From positions 81,755,899-81,819,898 of the forward strand of contig OY987300.1 of assembly GCA_963920635.1 (NCBI GenBank): a stretch of DNA of 64,000 nucleotides, read 5' to 3'. Positions 10,601 through 22,981 of this stretch are shown here, piece by piece. The stretch comes from Pseudeuparius sepicola. Its lineage: Eukaryota > Arthropoda > Insecta > Coleoptera > Anthribidae. The stretch's first letter is position 1. Every line of letters begins with the position of its first letter. The notes under the pieces were generated by a model. That model saw only the letters and a program-made list of their open reading frames with translations, did no database searches and was not told the DNA's origin. Position numbers and translations under genes: made by a program.

Positions 10601-13555
10601 GGTCAACCAGTAAAAAATTAATAAATTGTCACGACTTGAAGTGAAACACACTATATATGACCGGTAGAGTGCACTCAACATTTCATTTTAAACGCACCTG
10701 GCTATTTCGAATTAAAAATTCTTTTAATCTGGAAAGTCCGTGATGTACTCTTTTTGGCCGATCGCCTAAAAAATGCAACCCTTTTGAAGTATTCATTTGT
10801 TCTGCTGTTTCGGGTTTCCGCAATTCGGGAAATTCTAAATGGGCGAGTTAAAAGATTCTGCAGTTCACGTTCTTTTTAGCATATATCCATGCCTTTGTTG
10901 CCGTATTTTCTAACACATTTTTCATTATTTTCCAGGTAAGTCTGAGATCATCAACAATCGCAACCATTTAAATGTAGAGATAACCGTAAGTATACATACA
11001 ATAGAAAAACATATATTATACTAGTTTTTTTCCTAAAAGGTATAATGAAATTCAGACACAGCTAACAAATAATTTCCTCACATATACCTTCAAAATGCAC
11101 ACCCCGAACTTTGGGCTCTAACACCGAAACATTTCTCTGCCTAGGCAACAGCATTTATCTGTCCCACGCAGATAACATTTACACGGCTCCACTGACAAGC
11201 GCTATTCGTTAAAATTATGCCCGGCTGTATTGCCTCTGCGTTATGTGTCACTGAAATACCACGCAGTAGCCTGTGGGCGAGATATTGCTTCGACCTTGAA
11301 CATTTTCACACGCGTGTAGTGTCTGAATTTTGCGCCTGTACAATAAGTAGTTAAATATGGGGGGTTCTGTGACACAATCCCACTGAAAGAAGACATGTTC
11401 ATGTTATAGACATGTTTCAAATGCATCTTTCGGTCATTAACGATCATGTTGTCAGGATTTGTTACGTTTGTAAAAATGAAAAGTGTATGGGCAGTCTATA
11501 GAAATGTTACCGAACCCCTCATGTTTTACTGCCAGTACAGAGTTTTGTTTTGACTTATACATTGTGTATTTTATATAAAAGAAACCAAGGCAAACCCTTT
11601 AGCGAACAAAATTAGTACACACTGATCCCCATCCCTCCGAGTGCCCTTTTATTGTGTCAACGGAGCGGCCCTTTTCAAGGAACGCACCCTTCCACCCTCG
11701 AATTCAGCCCCTCGAATTCTTTCGTGATTAATCCGAAAGGCAATTAGCAAACATGACAAACGGCAAGCGATTACATTGGAAATTAACGCAGTGTTTTCTC
11801 ACCAGCTTTGCTCGAGAATAAAGTGGGACTCGGGGGAGCCTCCAATCTATTTCGAATTGGTAAAAAAACAGAGAAACACTACAAATTACAAAAATTGACT
11901 TTCACAATGAGAAAGCCCCATTAAACGTTGACAAATAGCAGCCCACCTAATAACAGCAGCCTAATGGGTGCCCCATAAATCTCCACGAAGAATAACAAAA
12001 CGATTAGCTACGTTTCTATTTAATTTTATATGCCATCTTGGGGGAAGTCGAAAGCGCCTCCCACATTTTTTACGTTACCTATTATCATGTTGAACGCTTC
12101 GGGGACTTTGATAGGCAGTAAACTTTTTACGGTCCGTTTTCCGATATCGGGCACGTTAAAATTTCAGAATGACATCACATAAAACGGCGTCTTAACCCTG
12201 CCGAAATTAATGTGTGACTTAATGATGGATTAGTCGGTCCTCCTTTATTTTCATTATTCTCGTCAATCATTGAATTAGGGTAGATCGGGTAATCTAGGCC
12301 GCTCTGGGGGATAAGGTTATATTGAGAAGAGGAGATTTGCAAAATAGCAAACAATTTTGAAGAATGAATCACTTTGTCTAGGGGTAATGGCGTGCGATGG
12401 ATCTCTGATGAGCGTAACCTCGAAATTTTGATGTTAAGTGGCAGTGATCACGCAAAATTATATCAGTCTGAATTAATTTCTTTCTAAGCTCCTCAATCTG
12501 ATTAGTAAACCAAACCATACTACTACACTACTTCATTCTTAAATTGTAATATTTTATGATAATCAAATCACCTCGCATTTTCCATTCGCTCGTGTGTAAT
12601 ATCTTCTATGGAGAAGTTCAACTGCAGCAGTTGAACTCGACTGTATCGGCACGCCCGAAGTTGCCAGGTATATCCAGAAATAAAATTGACAAAGGAAAGG
12701 AAATGAAGTCCCGAAAGTTGTACTAAGGGCCCAAGTTATCGCTAGGTACCTATAGAGAGAAACTTTGAAGTAAATGTTAATGCAGCCTAGGTAATCAAAA
12801 CTTTCAAAACAATACACTTAAATTTAGCAATGCAGTCTATTCCGAGTTTGTACTGATTATGCAAATTATACTTAATGCAATGTATATTCCAGTACGTCAA
12901 CGATCGATGTTAAAAAAATGCGAAATATGTCCCGTATAATTACGTTGTCTTCGAAACTCCTTAATTATCAAACTTTCGCAGAGCTTTGAGAAAATATTTA
13001 AACTACGATGCGAATTAATGTCTCCTTTTTAAGGTGGGTCTCAAAACAGTTCCGCGAAACGCTTGTTTCTCGCAATATGTGGCTTGTTCCCCAAAATTCC
13101 CGTTCTACCTTCAACAATTACCTGCCGAGTGCCGCGAGTTTCTAATTAAGAACTTTTAATGTGCGTTCTAAGTATAATTTCAAAACTTGTTATGCTCGAA
13201 ATTTGTGGGACGATATTTTCCGCATGTATCTCTGAAGTTTTTGTTTGGGAAAGTTTATTACCTTCACACGATGATTCAGTCATTGTGTAAAAAATGAGAA
13301 AATTCTCGAATTTTCGCAACCACATTTCTCATAATTTGTAATCACTGCCAGTGGCCAGTCTACATTATCTACATCTAGTGACAGAAGCAGAAACGCATAT
13401 TATTACAGATTTCTTATTATACACTGATGTTACACTAACTCACGAATATAACCATCAAGTTGATTAGCCTCCAATCTACACATGCATAAATATGGTGAAA
13501 AAATAAAACGTATCTATCCATTTACCCATTAATAATTTGCAGACCTATTTTCAAA
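10601..13555. other. Low-repeat stretch with no recognisable gene
   Basis: Frames are short on both strands. A 23-bp perfect hairpin (AGTTCAACTGC ... GCAGTTGAACT) lies near 12615. A GGGTAGATCGGGTAAT-like string near 12280 resembles the ends of the element at 4956-6894 but is isolated. This part has few repeats compared with the rest of the window and could hold regulatory or intronic DNA. Confidence 0.4.
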
Positions 13556-13880
13556 TGAAAGTTAAAAATTCAAAAACGGTAAACACAATCGTTCACCCGA
13601 AAAAAAAAAAGGACTAAACCGGAATAAAAATTTTAGCCGGATTATGTTTTACCTGCAGTGTATATTTCCACGATTTTGTTTCATATTTACCTTTAAGCAT
13701 TTTTTATTTATTTGCCTGCAGTATTATGCAATATACAATAGCCGGGATTGTAGTTAATAAATCCGTTTTCAGCATATACACCATAATAAATTTGTATAGT
13801 TATTTATCACAATTTTACATACGAGCGCTTTTTGTTTTGTAAAGTGGAGAATTAACAATGTGTGTGGAAAATTCGGTGCA
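13556..13880 (+). repeat. Dispersed repeat of about 320 bp, copy A
   Basis: It matches 19480-19800 in the same orientation. Shared landmarks in order are CGTTCACCCGAAAAAAAA, TTTCC(A/G)CGATTTTGTTT, ACTATACAATAG-like, GTAGTTAATAAATCC, and AATGTG followed by GAAAATTCGG. Identity is moderate, with several indels. No coding or terminal repeats are seen. Confidence 0.75.
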
Positions 13881-16800
13881 TCGATTGGCCGCTAGAGGCC
13901 TCCTTTGCCTTACTTGACGCTATTCTACGCCGCGTAAGACAGGCCCGTACTTAAGTCTGGAGAAACGATACAAAACTTTATAAGATATAACGTTGGAATT
14001 CGAAAAAAAAATCCGGGCGCAATATTTATGCAACCTTTAGCAGCAAATAACCAGAAAGCAGCAGTTGTTGGTACATTTGCGAGACATTGTCGAGCGAAGC
14101 GGCGCCCTTTTGTTTACCAAAGTCGGACGATTCCTTTGATGGCAAAAAATTTAATAAAACCTCCCTCGTCAAATCTCGGACTGGCGGACCAATTTCCCGA
14201 GAAGAATAAACGAAATTTCGTGTGATAAATGTCGGCAAATAAAGCCCCTAATTATTTGGCATTGCATTTAAATTGCTTATTATTGTTCGCGCGCCCACTT
14301 CACGCCCGGCTTGTTTCAATTAGGAAATAAATTGCCGAAGCTCCGGAAAAAATGGGGCCTCCGGTTTTTCCTGGGTGTGGTCGTAAATATTCATCCCTGC
14401 ACTTGGTTTTTTTATTGTCAAAGGAGTGTAGCTTGAAAATAACGCGAAATGCATTCCTCATTTACCTCCTACTCGACAACTCCCATATCTTTTCATCAAA
14501 CACAACGTTTGGCCCTTTGAATGGACTGTTCTACGTATGCCGACGTGGCATGATGAAAGAACCACGCAAAAGTTTTACGATTTAATGAGTCGTGTTCATT
14601 CTGCGCTTGCAGCGTTCAAGAAGCCCAGTTCATTAGCGGATTCTACAATAAAGAACTGGGAAATAATCTAAAAGGTTTTCCAACTGCGCTAGCTCTCACT
14701 AATATAATGATCGTCCCAGGTGCATTTTTTAAAGGAGAAGGGATTATTAAGAGGAAATGGTAGGGTAAAATGAACACCATTCAGAAGTCGGTTTGTAGTG
14801 TGAAATCTTTGGCATTCTTCGCAAGAATCGTGTTAATGAGTTTTTTCGTATGAAAACCTGTGTACTTTGAAAGGGGTTCATTACTGACTTTTCACCACAA
14901 TGATTTTTCAGTTTTTTATTTTTTTCTCTCGTAATAATAACTCAATTAACTCAATAACTTAATTTACATGACAATAGACTTTTCCAGACTAGCACACGAA
15001 AAAACCGAAAAATCGTGTTTTCGCCATTTTGTCGGAAAATTTGAGGTTGTGTCAACAAATGCCTTATATGAAAGTATTAGATTTTTTTAATATCTACAAC
15101 TTTTGTGTAGGACATTTTTCGCTAGGAGGCCACGTTTCGTCAAAAATCGCAAAAAAAAAAAACAGTTTCAACCCCTAAACAGCACCCCATTTTACCATTT
15201 CGGCTGATGTCGTGTTTAATTATTTTTTCTCTCTCTTTGCTATAACCTTAACTAAATTTTCCAACTAGTCCTGGCCTGTTAATAATTTTATTTTTCGAAA
15301 AATGTACTGGACCGTTCCTATGTATAATGCGTAATGTAATATACCAAATTTAACACTTTTAGAAATAAATCCTATCCTTGAATTTCCTATAGGGGTAAAT
15401 TCTAGGTCGGAATAAAATGCACCAGAGTCCTTTAAAAGGCCCTATCTGAAAATGCCATATCCCTTCCAGGCTGCAGCGTATAAACGCCCCAAGCTTCTGC
15501 CAAATTATGATATTAAAGTATTTTCATTCCAATAAGAAGAGTTGATTGGAATTTGGAATGCCCTTATCGAAGATCCTGCGTTTTATGTCTAGGAAAATTA
15601 TAGGTTTAGGACGACATTGCATGGAAATTTTGCATTAAAAAAAGGAAACTTTTTAATGGTTTCTTTAGTATCCTTCTAAGGGGGCTTTAAACCGTTGAAT
15701 TTGTGAAAATTGGAGCCAACTTGGAGACATATTAGAGAGAAATATAGATTATATTAAGATTCCTAGAGCAATAAAATATTTTACGTCTTATTATACGGAT
15801 TTCCTTCCTTTTTAACTCAATTGCGAATATCTTAAACGCGGAAATAGCGAGTTCCGTGCTAATTTAAAATAATAATCTGAAAGTTATTCATGGAGAACCC
15901 GATACTATAAGAACCTGGAATATTCCGTTTCATGTCTTTCATAGGATTTAATAATTTTAAAGCGCGCATTTCGAAGATGAAGATCTTCGCAGCAATAAAC
16001 ACGATTGCATAATTTCGCAAAATATGGCGTGAAATAAAATTTAATTCGGATATTATTCCTAGAAATTCGACGGTGTTTTACATTTACCAATTAGATATAA
16101 GACACCTAGGATTTATGGGATCATTTCTGAAATGTCTCTTTTATAATCACCACAAACGTTTACTTCGTTAATAAAATAAAAGGAACTCTCATACGGGGAC
16201 TCTTTAAAATAAGGGGACCCAGCATGTCACAGTCTATCACATAAGAAAAGTGAAGCCTTGAGGGGAAGTTTGTTTTCTGTTGACTCCAAGGAGACCACAT
16301 AAGTGGGCTGGTACAAGGTTATGTTATATGTCAGTGTCCAACTGCCATCAGATTTTATGTGACATGTCAGTTCCATAGATTTTAAAGGAGGCAAAATATT
16401 TCCCATCATAATTCACAATTTTTAAGTTTTCTAACTTCCAGATACTCAGATGTGTCAATTAAAGGTAATGCGGCCTATAGTAGTACCAATAATTGCAACC
16501 AGATTTTAACCTTTAGTAATCCTACAATTCCCATTACGTGGAAATTACGTATAAGTAGGTAGTTCAAAACAAAAATCGTATTTCGTAAATTTTAAATTAT
16601 TAAGCAGGTAGCTTCAGGTCTTTTTTTAAAGAGTTTTTATCTAAGACTACAAGTTTATTTCAAGTTTGTGAGGTACCTTGGGAGAGAAATAAAATTACAA
16701 AAATGTTATAATGAACTATAAAACTACATGATTAGAACGACTAGACCTAATCTTATTAGTTGATTCCGAAATCTGTGAAAGTTCTTTGGGTAGATTCATT

Positions 16801-17597
16801 CAACAAGGGAAGAAAGTTCAAGTATACATATTACAAATGGATTGAGGAACCTGGTACCAAGGTGCAATAGCGACAAATTCTTAAATAAGCAAAATCGGCA
16901 CTGACTTACCATACTTATTACTTAAATTCGTGGAAATAATTGCTGTACATCAATTTCAACTATAAAATAAATTTGTTTCATTTGACAGTTGCCATATTCT
17001 GCACTTGTAGACACAACATTGTCAAGTCTAATTTTTAGAAATCATGGAAACCATTATTAATTTTTACTAACAATCAAAGTACCTGTTATATTCATAGATT
17101 CTCCAATAAAATGGCATACTTGGCATCACTGTTGCCATTACAATGAGGAAAGAATAGGCCTCACTTTGGAAAGTATAATGATGGGTTCCCTGTTCTCATA
17201 TGAAGTACCTTTATTTCCTGCTCTGCTTAAGACAAAAAAAAGAGAAAAATACCGCCGACTCATTTTCGTCACGCTGCGAGTCCAGATTTATTTGCCAGTC
17301 AGAACGAAAGGAAACCGACTCGCTGTGATATACGTTGTCCGATTACCCTGAGCGATGTCTGACATTATAAATATAAGTACAGGTTGCGCGCCTGTGGGAA
17401 TGCCTAGCCATTTACTGGGTTGTCTCCTCAAATGCGAGGACTCAAAAAAGCGGAGAAAAGGTTCTGCTGATGCATGTAGTGTGGTAGGCAGGGTCGTACA
17501 CTAAGTCAGCAATGAACGGAAAATTTTTTTCTGTCATTTTCGTGATATGTTGCGCTATTCAGTAACGCTGTAATACGAAATGGGGAAGGAGCATATA
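13881..17597. other. Low-repeat stretch, no recognisable gene
   Basis: 13880-14340 is GC-balanced with overlapping open frames on both strands (about 14026-14238), which argues for chance openness rather than a gene. 14900-16600 is AT-rich. 17240-17440 has a balanced composition with two CGACTC-containing blocks. No RNA gene is found. Confidence 0.4.
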
Positions 17598-17779
17598 CAG
17601 GGTGTTTCTTAATAACATGCTAATATTTTTCGGTCCATTATGAGAAAAAACTTTATATGAACATATGTCTTAAAAGTCTTAACTTTTGAACTACAGGGTG
17701 CTAAAACAACAACATCTGATTTAATTTGTTTCGTTGTGGGTTTAGGGTAATTTTCTGTTACCATTCCAAAATGTATGTA

Positions 17780-18180
17780 CAGGGTGGTTCATTATAAATT
17801 GACACCCCCCTTAACTTGCTAGTTTTTGATTTTAGAAAAAAAGTTTTTGACAAAACTTTTAGATACTAATACAAAGTTTTTTGTGACGCTATTGGACCGT
17901 GTACAGTGTATTCTAGAAAGCCGTGGCAGACATAATTTATGTTTTTTAAAATGGAACACCCTATATATTTTTGCATTTTTGAAATCTGCTCATCGAGGCA
18001 ATTAAAATGATATTAAACTTGTTTTCGAATTTTGTACTAAATTTATTTAACTCGAATTTGTGGATCTCGTGATAAAGATAGATGATCAATGTAATAACAA
18101 AAATATTTGTTTTAAACAAGGGAGTAATATAGTGAAACTCCAAAAAATGTTTCAATTTCATGATTTTACCTCTTAAAAAA
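17780..18180 (+). repeat. Half of the palindromic element family seen at 51879-52736
   Basis: From CAGGGTGGTTCA onward the order matches the left arm at 51879-52275: GGAACACCCT(A/G)TATAT, TTTTTGAAATCTGCTCATC, TTGTGGATCTCGTGATAAAG, TTTGTTTTAAACAAG, AGTAATATAGTGAAACTCC. The mirrored right arm is missing here, so this is a single arm, carried inside the element at 17598-18967. Confidence 0.8.
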
Positions 18181-18497
18181 TATTTTCTTGAATAAATTGT
18201 TCAAAGTTGTTGTTTTCTTAAGAGGTCTAGCGCCGTGCAAATGAATGAGTGAGTTTTATTTTTTATGCTAAAACCGTACGTCAAAAAAATATCAAGAGAC
18301 CTCATTTGCTCAGAAAGGAACAGGGATTTCAAAAATAATTTTTACTTTAAGAAGAAGTGGCGTAACATATTTTTCTTTAAGTTATTCAACCCGTACAAAC
18401 GCCACTGGTAAAAGTAATGAAGTTGTTTGTACGTCAGAAAATGCATCTTGATGCATAGAAGGAGTGTACCAAATTTCACAAAAAGATCTAGGGTAAT

Positions 18498-18830
18498 ACC
18501 AATGACGTCAAAACCTATAGACGTGGTTCCCCATTGTTAAAATGCCCTTTATTTTGACTCCAAGTTTAAATATCCATACTACTCTAAAAACATGCTACAA
18601 ACAAAGACAGAAAGTCAACCATCAACCAACTATACACCCGGTGATTCCCGGTTATAGTTCCTCCAGAATCACACTTAGATATCGCATGTTTTTTCTTGTT
18701 TGGGGGCGCCGGAAGCATCGGAACCTCACCTGAAGACTCGGGGGATGGTCTAACGACGCCAGCCTCCGAGCCCAGAGTCGAAATAAGTTCGCTACGGCTC
18801 GACAAAAAGGGGCAATTTCCGACAATCTCC
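18498..18830 (-). repeat. Dispersed 340-bp repeat, copy B
   Basis: It is the reverse-orientation partner of 1175-1512. The minus-strand frame KHAISK(C/Y)DSGGTI(T/S)GNHR is kept in both copies with two changes over 35 residues. The family is unknown. Confidence 0.75.
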
Positions 18831-18971
18831 GAATTTATTCTTACAATTTTAGCATCCTGTTTAAAAGTTAAGAATTTTAGGTCATAATATGTCCATATGA
18901 AGTGTTTCTCAAAATGGACCCAATAATCACCCCCTTAAATATTAGCAAGTTATTAAGAAACACCCTGTATA

Positions 18972-19479
18972 CAAAACAAAATATTGATGATTTGGATAGT
19001 AAAAGTGCATAATAAATTAAGCATATTTAATTAGGGAATTAAATATGATTTCACGATTCCAACTGCAGATAAGGAAGAAGAAATGAAAAAATCACTAAAT
19101 GTTTTCTCTGTTCACTTTTTTCAAGGATATTATTTAATTTTTTTGAAATAGTTGGCTCAATGAAATCTGTAGGGTTTTTAATATTTAACTTCAATTCTTA
19201 TTATGTGACAAAAATTAATTAAACAATATATTATTATTGGAGACACAAAAAAAAAGTTTAGAAGAAAAAGTTGACCAGAAGTTCATACCCTAAATGAAGT
19301 TTAACAAAAAGGCTTTTTTAAATTAAAGAAAATATATGGAACAAACAAAATGGCAGAAAATGATGAAAAATGCAAAAATGAAAAAATCCGGACTTCAATT
19401 ATTATTATGAATCAGCTTTTATTATTGCTATTGTTACCTATTTTATATTAACTTCAAAATGAAAATTTAAATAAAAATG
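18972..19479. other. AT-rich stretch, nothing recognised
   Basis: Long A-rich runs, no frames of note and no repeat partner found in the window. Confidence 0.45.
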
Positions 19480-19800
19480 CAAAAACTGCAACCCAAGCGT
19501 TCACCCGAAAAAAAAAGAGTAGACCGGTATAAAAATGTTAGTCTGAATATCTTTTGACGACAGTATATATATTTCCGCGATTTTGTTTGTTATTTACTTT
19601 TTATTTATGCGGTATGCCTGACTATACAATAGGCCAAAGCGTAGGTAGTTAATAAATCCATTTTTAGCATAGAGTATAATAAATTCGGGTAGGTAGGTAT
19701 TTTTCACAATTTTATTACATACACAAGAGCTTTGTGTTTTTTAAATTGAAATGAATGCATGCGCGAGAATGAACAATGTGCCTCGAAAATTCGGAGAAAG
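19480..19800 (+). repeat. Dispersed repeat of about 320 bp, copy B
   Basis: It is the direct partner of 13556-13880. It carries extra TAGGTAGGTAGGTA microsatellite-like growth near 19690. Confidence 0.75.
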
Positions 19801-19876
19801 AAAATATTCATAGAGGCAACAACAGTGTTTGACAACAATTCAGGCTAATGCTATTAGTTTATGTAGGTAGAAAAAA

Positions 19877-20335
19877 ATGTTTTATTATGCAACAAAATAA
19901 TCATAAGGGATCACCCGTCCATGAACCGACTGCGCGCGGCTTTGCTTGACCTTGACGATCGCTCTACCTAGGTCAAGTATGACGAGGTACGGCGCTTCCC
20001 AACAGAAACTCCAAACTGCTGCCTGTTGTGCAGCCTCCATGAAAAATAGTTTGATATTCAGACCTACTAAAATATTTATACTGAAAGATTACGCTGCTAG
20101 GTAACAATTTCGCAATGTGTACGAAAAGTTAAATGGGCCTTTATTGGCCGGGTTTTGAATGTTTGGTCACTTTTGACGGGCGATGGCTCCGAGTCTTACG
20201 TTTGATGCTTACATCCTACTTATTGAAAAAATCGTACAATAATGGGCTACTTCAGTGCCGACTTCTGAGCTTTTAATGACGATCTTGGGGCACTTCACTG
20301 GCCATTTCAAGAAAATGATATTATTTCCTTCCTTA
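19877..20335 (-). repeat. 5S-rRNA-like repeat, copy A
   Basis: It matches 31835-32305 along its whole length in the same orientation. Landmarks are TTTTATTA-GCAA, AGGGATCACCCGTCCA, GCGCGGC-TTGCTTGAC, CAATTTCGCAATGTGTACG, GGCCGGGTTTTGAAT, GGTCACTTTTGACGGGCGAT and TCGTACAATAATGGGCTAC. Read on the minus strand, a roughly 340-bp body precedes a 5S-like segment, followed by an A/T-rich end. The arrangement suggests a retroposon carrying 5S promoter sequence; autonomy and class are inferred. Confidence 0.75.
19908..19962 (-). other. 5S rRNA internal-control-region-like segment, copy A
   Basis: On the minus strand it runs AAGGTCAAGCAAAGCCGCGC, then GCAGTCGGTTCATGGACGGG, then TGATCCC. This parallels the A-box to C-box part of animal 5S rRNA (AAG-TTAAGCA, CG-GTCAG/TTAGTACTTGGATGGG, TGACC). 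Flanking 5S sequence is absent, so it is not a functional 5S gene. Confidence 0.6.
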
Positions 20336-20782
20336 TTCAGTACTGTGCGGAAACAAGGGGCGTCACTTTGAGATATAATCCGAACCTCCGGGATCTCCGG
20401 TAAATCAAAACCCCGCCGACCAACTTTCCCCAAACTAGGTGGGTCGAGTTATGAGCCCTTCCGTCGCCCTTCGTTGGCAGAGTTCCTGGCAAAATGTACC
20501 GTGTCGCTGCGTTCACCATCTCGAGAAAAATACAGGACAATTTTTTGACTCGCCTACGACATATACTGATGACAGGAAATTGTACTGAAACACATAATGT
20601 CTGTCCACCCTTTCTTACTAGGCCACTACTCAAGTTGGTTCTGTTAATTGCAAACAGAAACATAAGGATAGTGTTATACCATCACAGAATTCTAAATTTT
20701 GCTATACTTTACTTTATTCATGCGATTATATTCCTTAGATTGTAAAGGGTTTTCCAATAAGAATGATATGATTTTGAAAACC
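20336..20782. other. Unassigned, GC-balanced stretch
   Basis: Overlapping open frames on both strands, the longest about 108 codons on minus, without any recognisable motif. Repeat homology with the 32.3-kb copy ends just before it. Confidence 0.4.
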
Positions 20783-21464
20783 GTCAGACAGTGACAGATT
20801 TTCCTTACTGCCTATAATTTTAAGTTTGGCCCCCGGGGAAAACATATGGAAAATTCGATTTTTCAAAACAGAAAAAAAGGTACTAATTCTCACTTATGCC
20901 ATGTTCACCCTATGATTTCTTATACTATTCCGACCTCGAAAACCCAAAGGCATAAGTGTAGCTTGTGGAAAAAGGGTAGAATTAAGGGTTTGGCAGATCA
21001 CACAAAAAATGACATGGTTTACTGACTCCGTCAGTTATGCCGTTATATCCTCACTAGCCCAAAAATTGATTGGCAGAAGTGACGCGTGGGGAAAAATGCA
21101 CTTTTGGGTCGGAAAATAACTCGGAAAAATTGTTTTTTTCGTCAACTGATTTCTGCACTTATGCCTCTGAAACTATAGAAGGTTTTATTGCAATTCATTT
21201 TATCCCTGACAAAATCCCTTTTTCCACACGCTACTTATGCCTTTGGGTTTTCGAGGTCGGAATAGTATAAAAAAATCATGGTGAACATGGAATAAGTGAG
21301 AATTAGTACCTGTTTTTCTGTTTTGAAAAATCGAATTTTCCATTTGTTTTCCCCGGCGGCCAAACTTAAAATTACTAATTTCCGACTCAGCATCGATTTA
21401 CCTTACAACCCTCTCCAAGGCATAAATGAGAAAATCAGTAAGGAAAATCTGTCACTGTCTGATA
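20783..21464. mobile_element. Foldback element with GTCAGACAGTGACAG ends
   Basis: The left arm runs from CAGACAGTGACAGATTTTCC inward and the right arm ends with GGAAAATCTGTCACTGTCTG. Matching inner blocks include AACAGAAAAAAAGGTACTAA and TCCGACCTCGAAAACCCAAA. The right arm has an extra 50 bp near 21380. A decamer close to CACTTATGCC recurs at least six times on both strands through the element. Confidence 0.85.
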
Positions 21465-21465
21465 G

Positions 21466-22490
21466 TCTAGTATGGCACAGCCGACTCTAGGAAAAGCTCT
21501 GAAGTTGAGAAAGCCGGCAACGTGGCTTGCGGGTCTGCGCGCCGTGGCCCGTCACTCCCTGTCAGTTGATTTTACAAGAAATTTACCAGAATTAATTTGT
21601 GTAGTGCGGGTAGTGCTATCGTCGCCAGATTGCTACGACGAGGCAGTGTGTCTCTGGGTGGAAACAGACAGCCCGAAGTGCTGGCGACAGCTTTTTTATA
21701 AATTTGTTTTGTTCCTTTTCAATTTTAAGCCTGAAGATGCCTAGAACCGCCGAGGGAAACTAGAACCTAGTTATATACCTGGCTGTAAGTCAAATCGTAA
21801 TAATAACTTGAAGTAGCTAGGTTTTCTTTGCTTGACGGCAGGCGGTAGGTAGACTTGTATTCGTTTTGGGCGAAAATTTAAGAATTAAATGATTACGGGC
21901 CAATTGCATAGACAAACTAAAGTACCCTTTAAAATTAAAGGAGCTAAATTGACCCTAACTGCCATTTCAATCAGAAGAGATTACTCTCCTTCACAACATG
22001 CTGTTCTCTGTTCGCTTGTTGTTTGTATTTTTATGAAAATTTAACCATAAGGGAAGATAGGTAATCGTCATTTGCCTGAAGGCGCACTTTGCGAAAAATT
22101 CTCACAAAAATTCGACTTACAACAAAATGTAGTCCCCTCTATTTGCCCAAATTTACCATATTATGTGTCGAAAATGTACCTATCCACACCAGGAATGGTA
22201 CTTATTATAAATATTTATATTTCTGTGTATATTTTGTTACTTGTTACTGCTTTTATTGTCTGTTAAACAAACGTATCTTAGGTACCCAATTATTGAAACA
22301 AAGTTCACACATGTTTCTAATTATAATTAACAAGAGGGTTGAACATTTATTAGAAAAGAGAAACGAAGCCAAAGTGCAGACTGATCTATACTGCTTAGAC
22401 CCGTTGAACCGCAACGCTGCGGCGTTGCCACATGTTTGCACAGGGCTTGTAAGCTTGAGAAGGTTGTGGTTCGGTATACTCTAACAACTT
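21466..22490 (+). repeat. 1-kb dispersed repeat, copy A (inverted partner 33035-34193)
   Basis: It begins GGCACAGCCGACTCTAGGA and continues through GGCTTGCGGGTCTGCGCG, GTCACTCCCTGTCAGTTGAT, TTCTCACAAAAATTC and ACATGTTTGCACAGGGCTTG to about 22490; all are present in reverse order and orientation at 33035-34193. A 64-codon frame at 22072-22266 (...KMYLSTPG..., ending LLLVTAFIVC) is open in both copies. The two frames differ at 14 residues without obvious constraint, so coding is doubtful. Confidence 0.85.
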
Positions 22491-22981
22491 ATTATGGCGA
22501 AATACGAAACGTTCGGTTGTATTTAAAATATAATTTTTTTAAATTTCATTTCAGTTTCATCCCTATTGGAAAAAAATAGAAACTCAAACTCCTTGTCTGG
22601 GAGGGGGTACATTTTGCCGCCGACTGCCCTAAAACGAAACTTTGACGGAAAAGGAAGCGGTAGCCGGTTCTGCCAACGTTGCGACGTTAATGAGTTTGTC
22701 TAAATTAAGCGACTTCTTTTATATTCGCCGGCAAGCGCTTTGTTGGTAGTTGTAAATTGCGAACTCAAAAGCAGCAGCTCCTATAATTTCTGTTTGCGAC
22801 GTAAAATGCAGTTTGTTTTCGCTGCCATAGTTTTTGCAGTCTTTTGTCCTAGAAAACTCAAGATTTCCCAAGCAAACAATGTGAAAAATTAACCACGTCC
22901 GCGACAATTTTGTTATGTTTGATTTTAACGTGTTTTGTACAGATCTAGACACCGCAAGGTATAGAAGTCATAAACGTTTTA
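22491..22981. other. Unassigned stretch between two repeats
   Basis: GC-balanced at 22600-22700, otherwise AT-rich. A GCCAACGTTGCGACGTTAAT string resembles the GCAACGCTGCGGCGTTGCCA end of the preceding repeat and may be part of it. Confidence 0.4.

Larger units (their letters stand above)
17598..18967. mobile_element. CAGGGTGTTTC element with TATA duplication, carrying nested repeats
   Basis: CAGGGTGTTTCTTAATAAC at the left is matched by the complement of GTTATTAAGAAACACCCTG at the right. Homology continues inward through GCTAATATTT, GGTCCATT(A/T)TGAGAAA and a ...TATATGAACATAT-like segment. TATA directly flanks both ends (17594-17597 and 18968-18971), an apparent target duplication. The interior holds a half copy of the palindrome seen at 51879-52736 and the dispersed 340-bp repeat. 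No transposase is present. Confidence 0.85.

Noticed and set aside
19908..19962. Functional 5S rRNA gene
   Set aside because: Only the internal control region is similar. The ends of 5S rRNA are missing, and the same truncated form occurs in a dispersed repeat.
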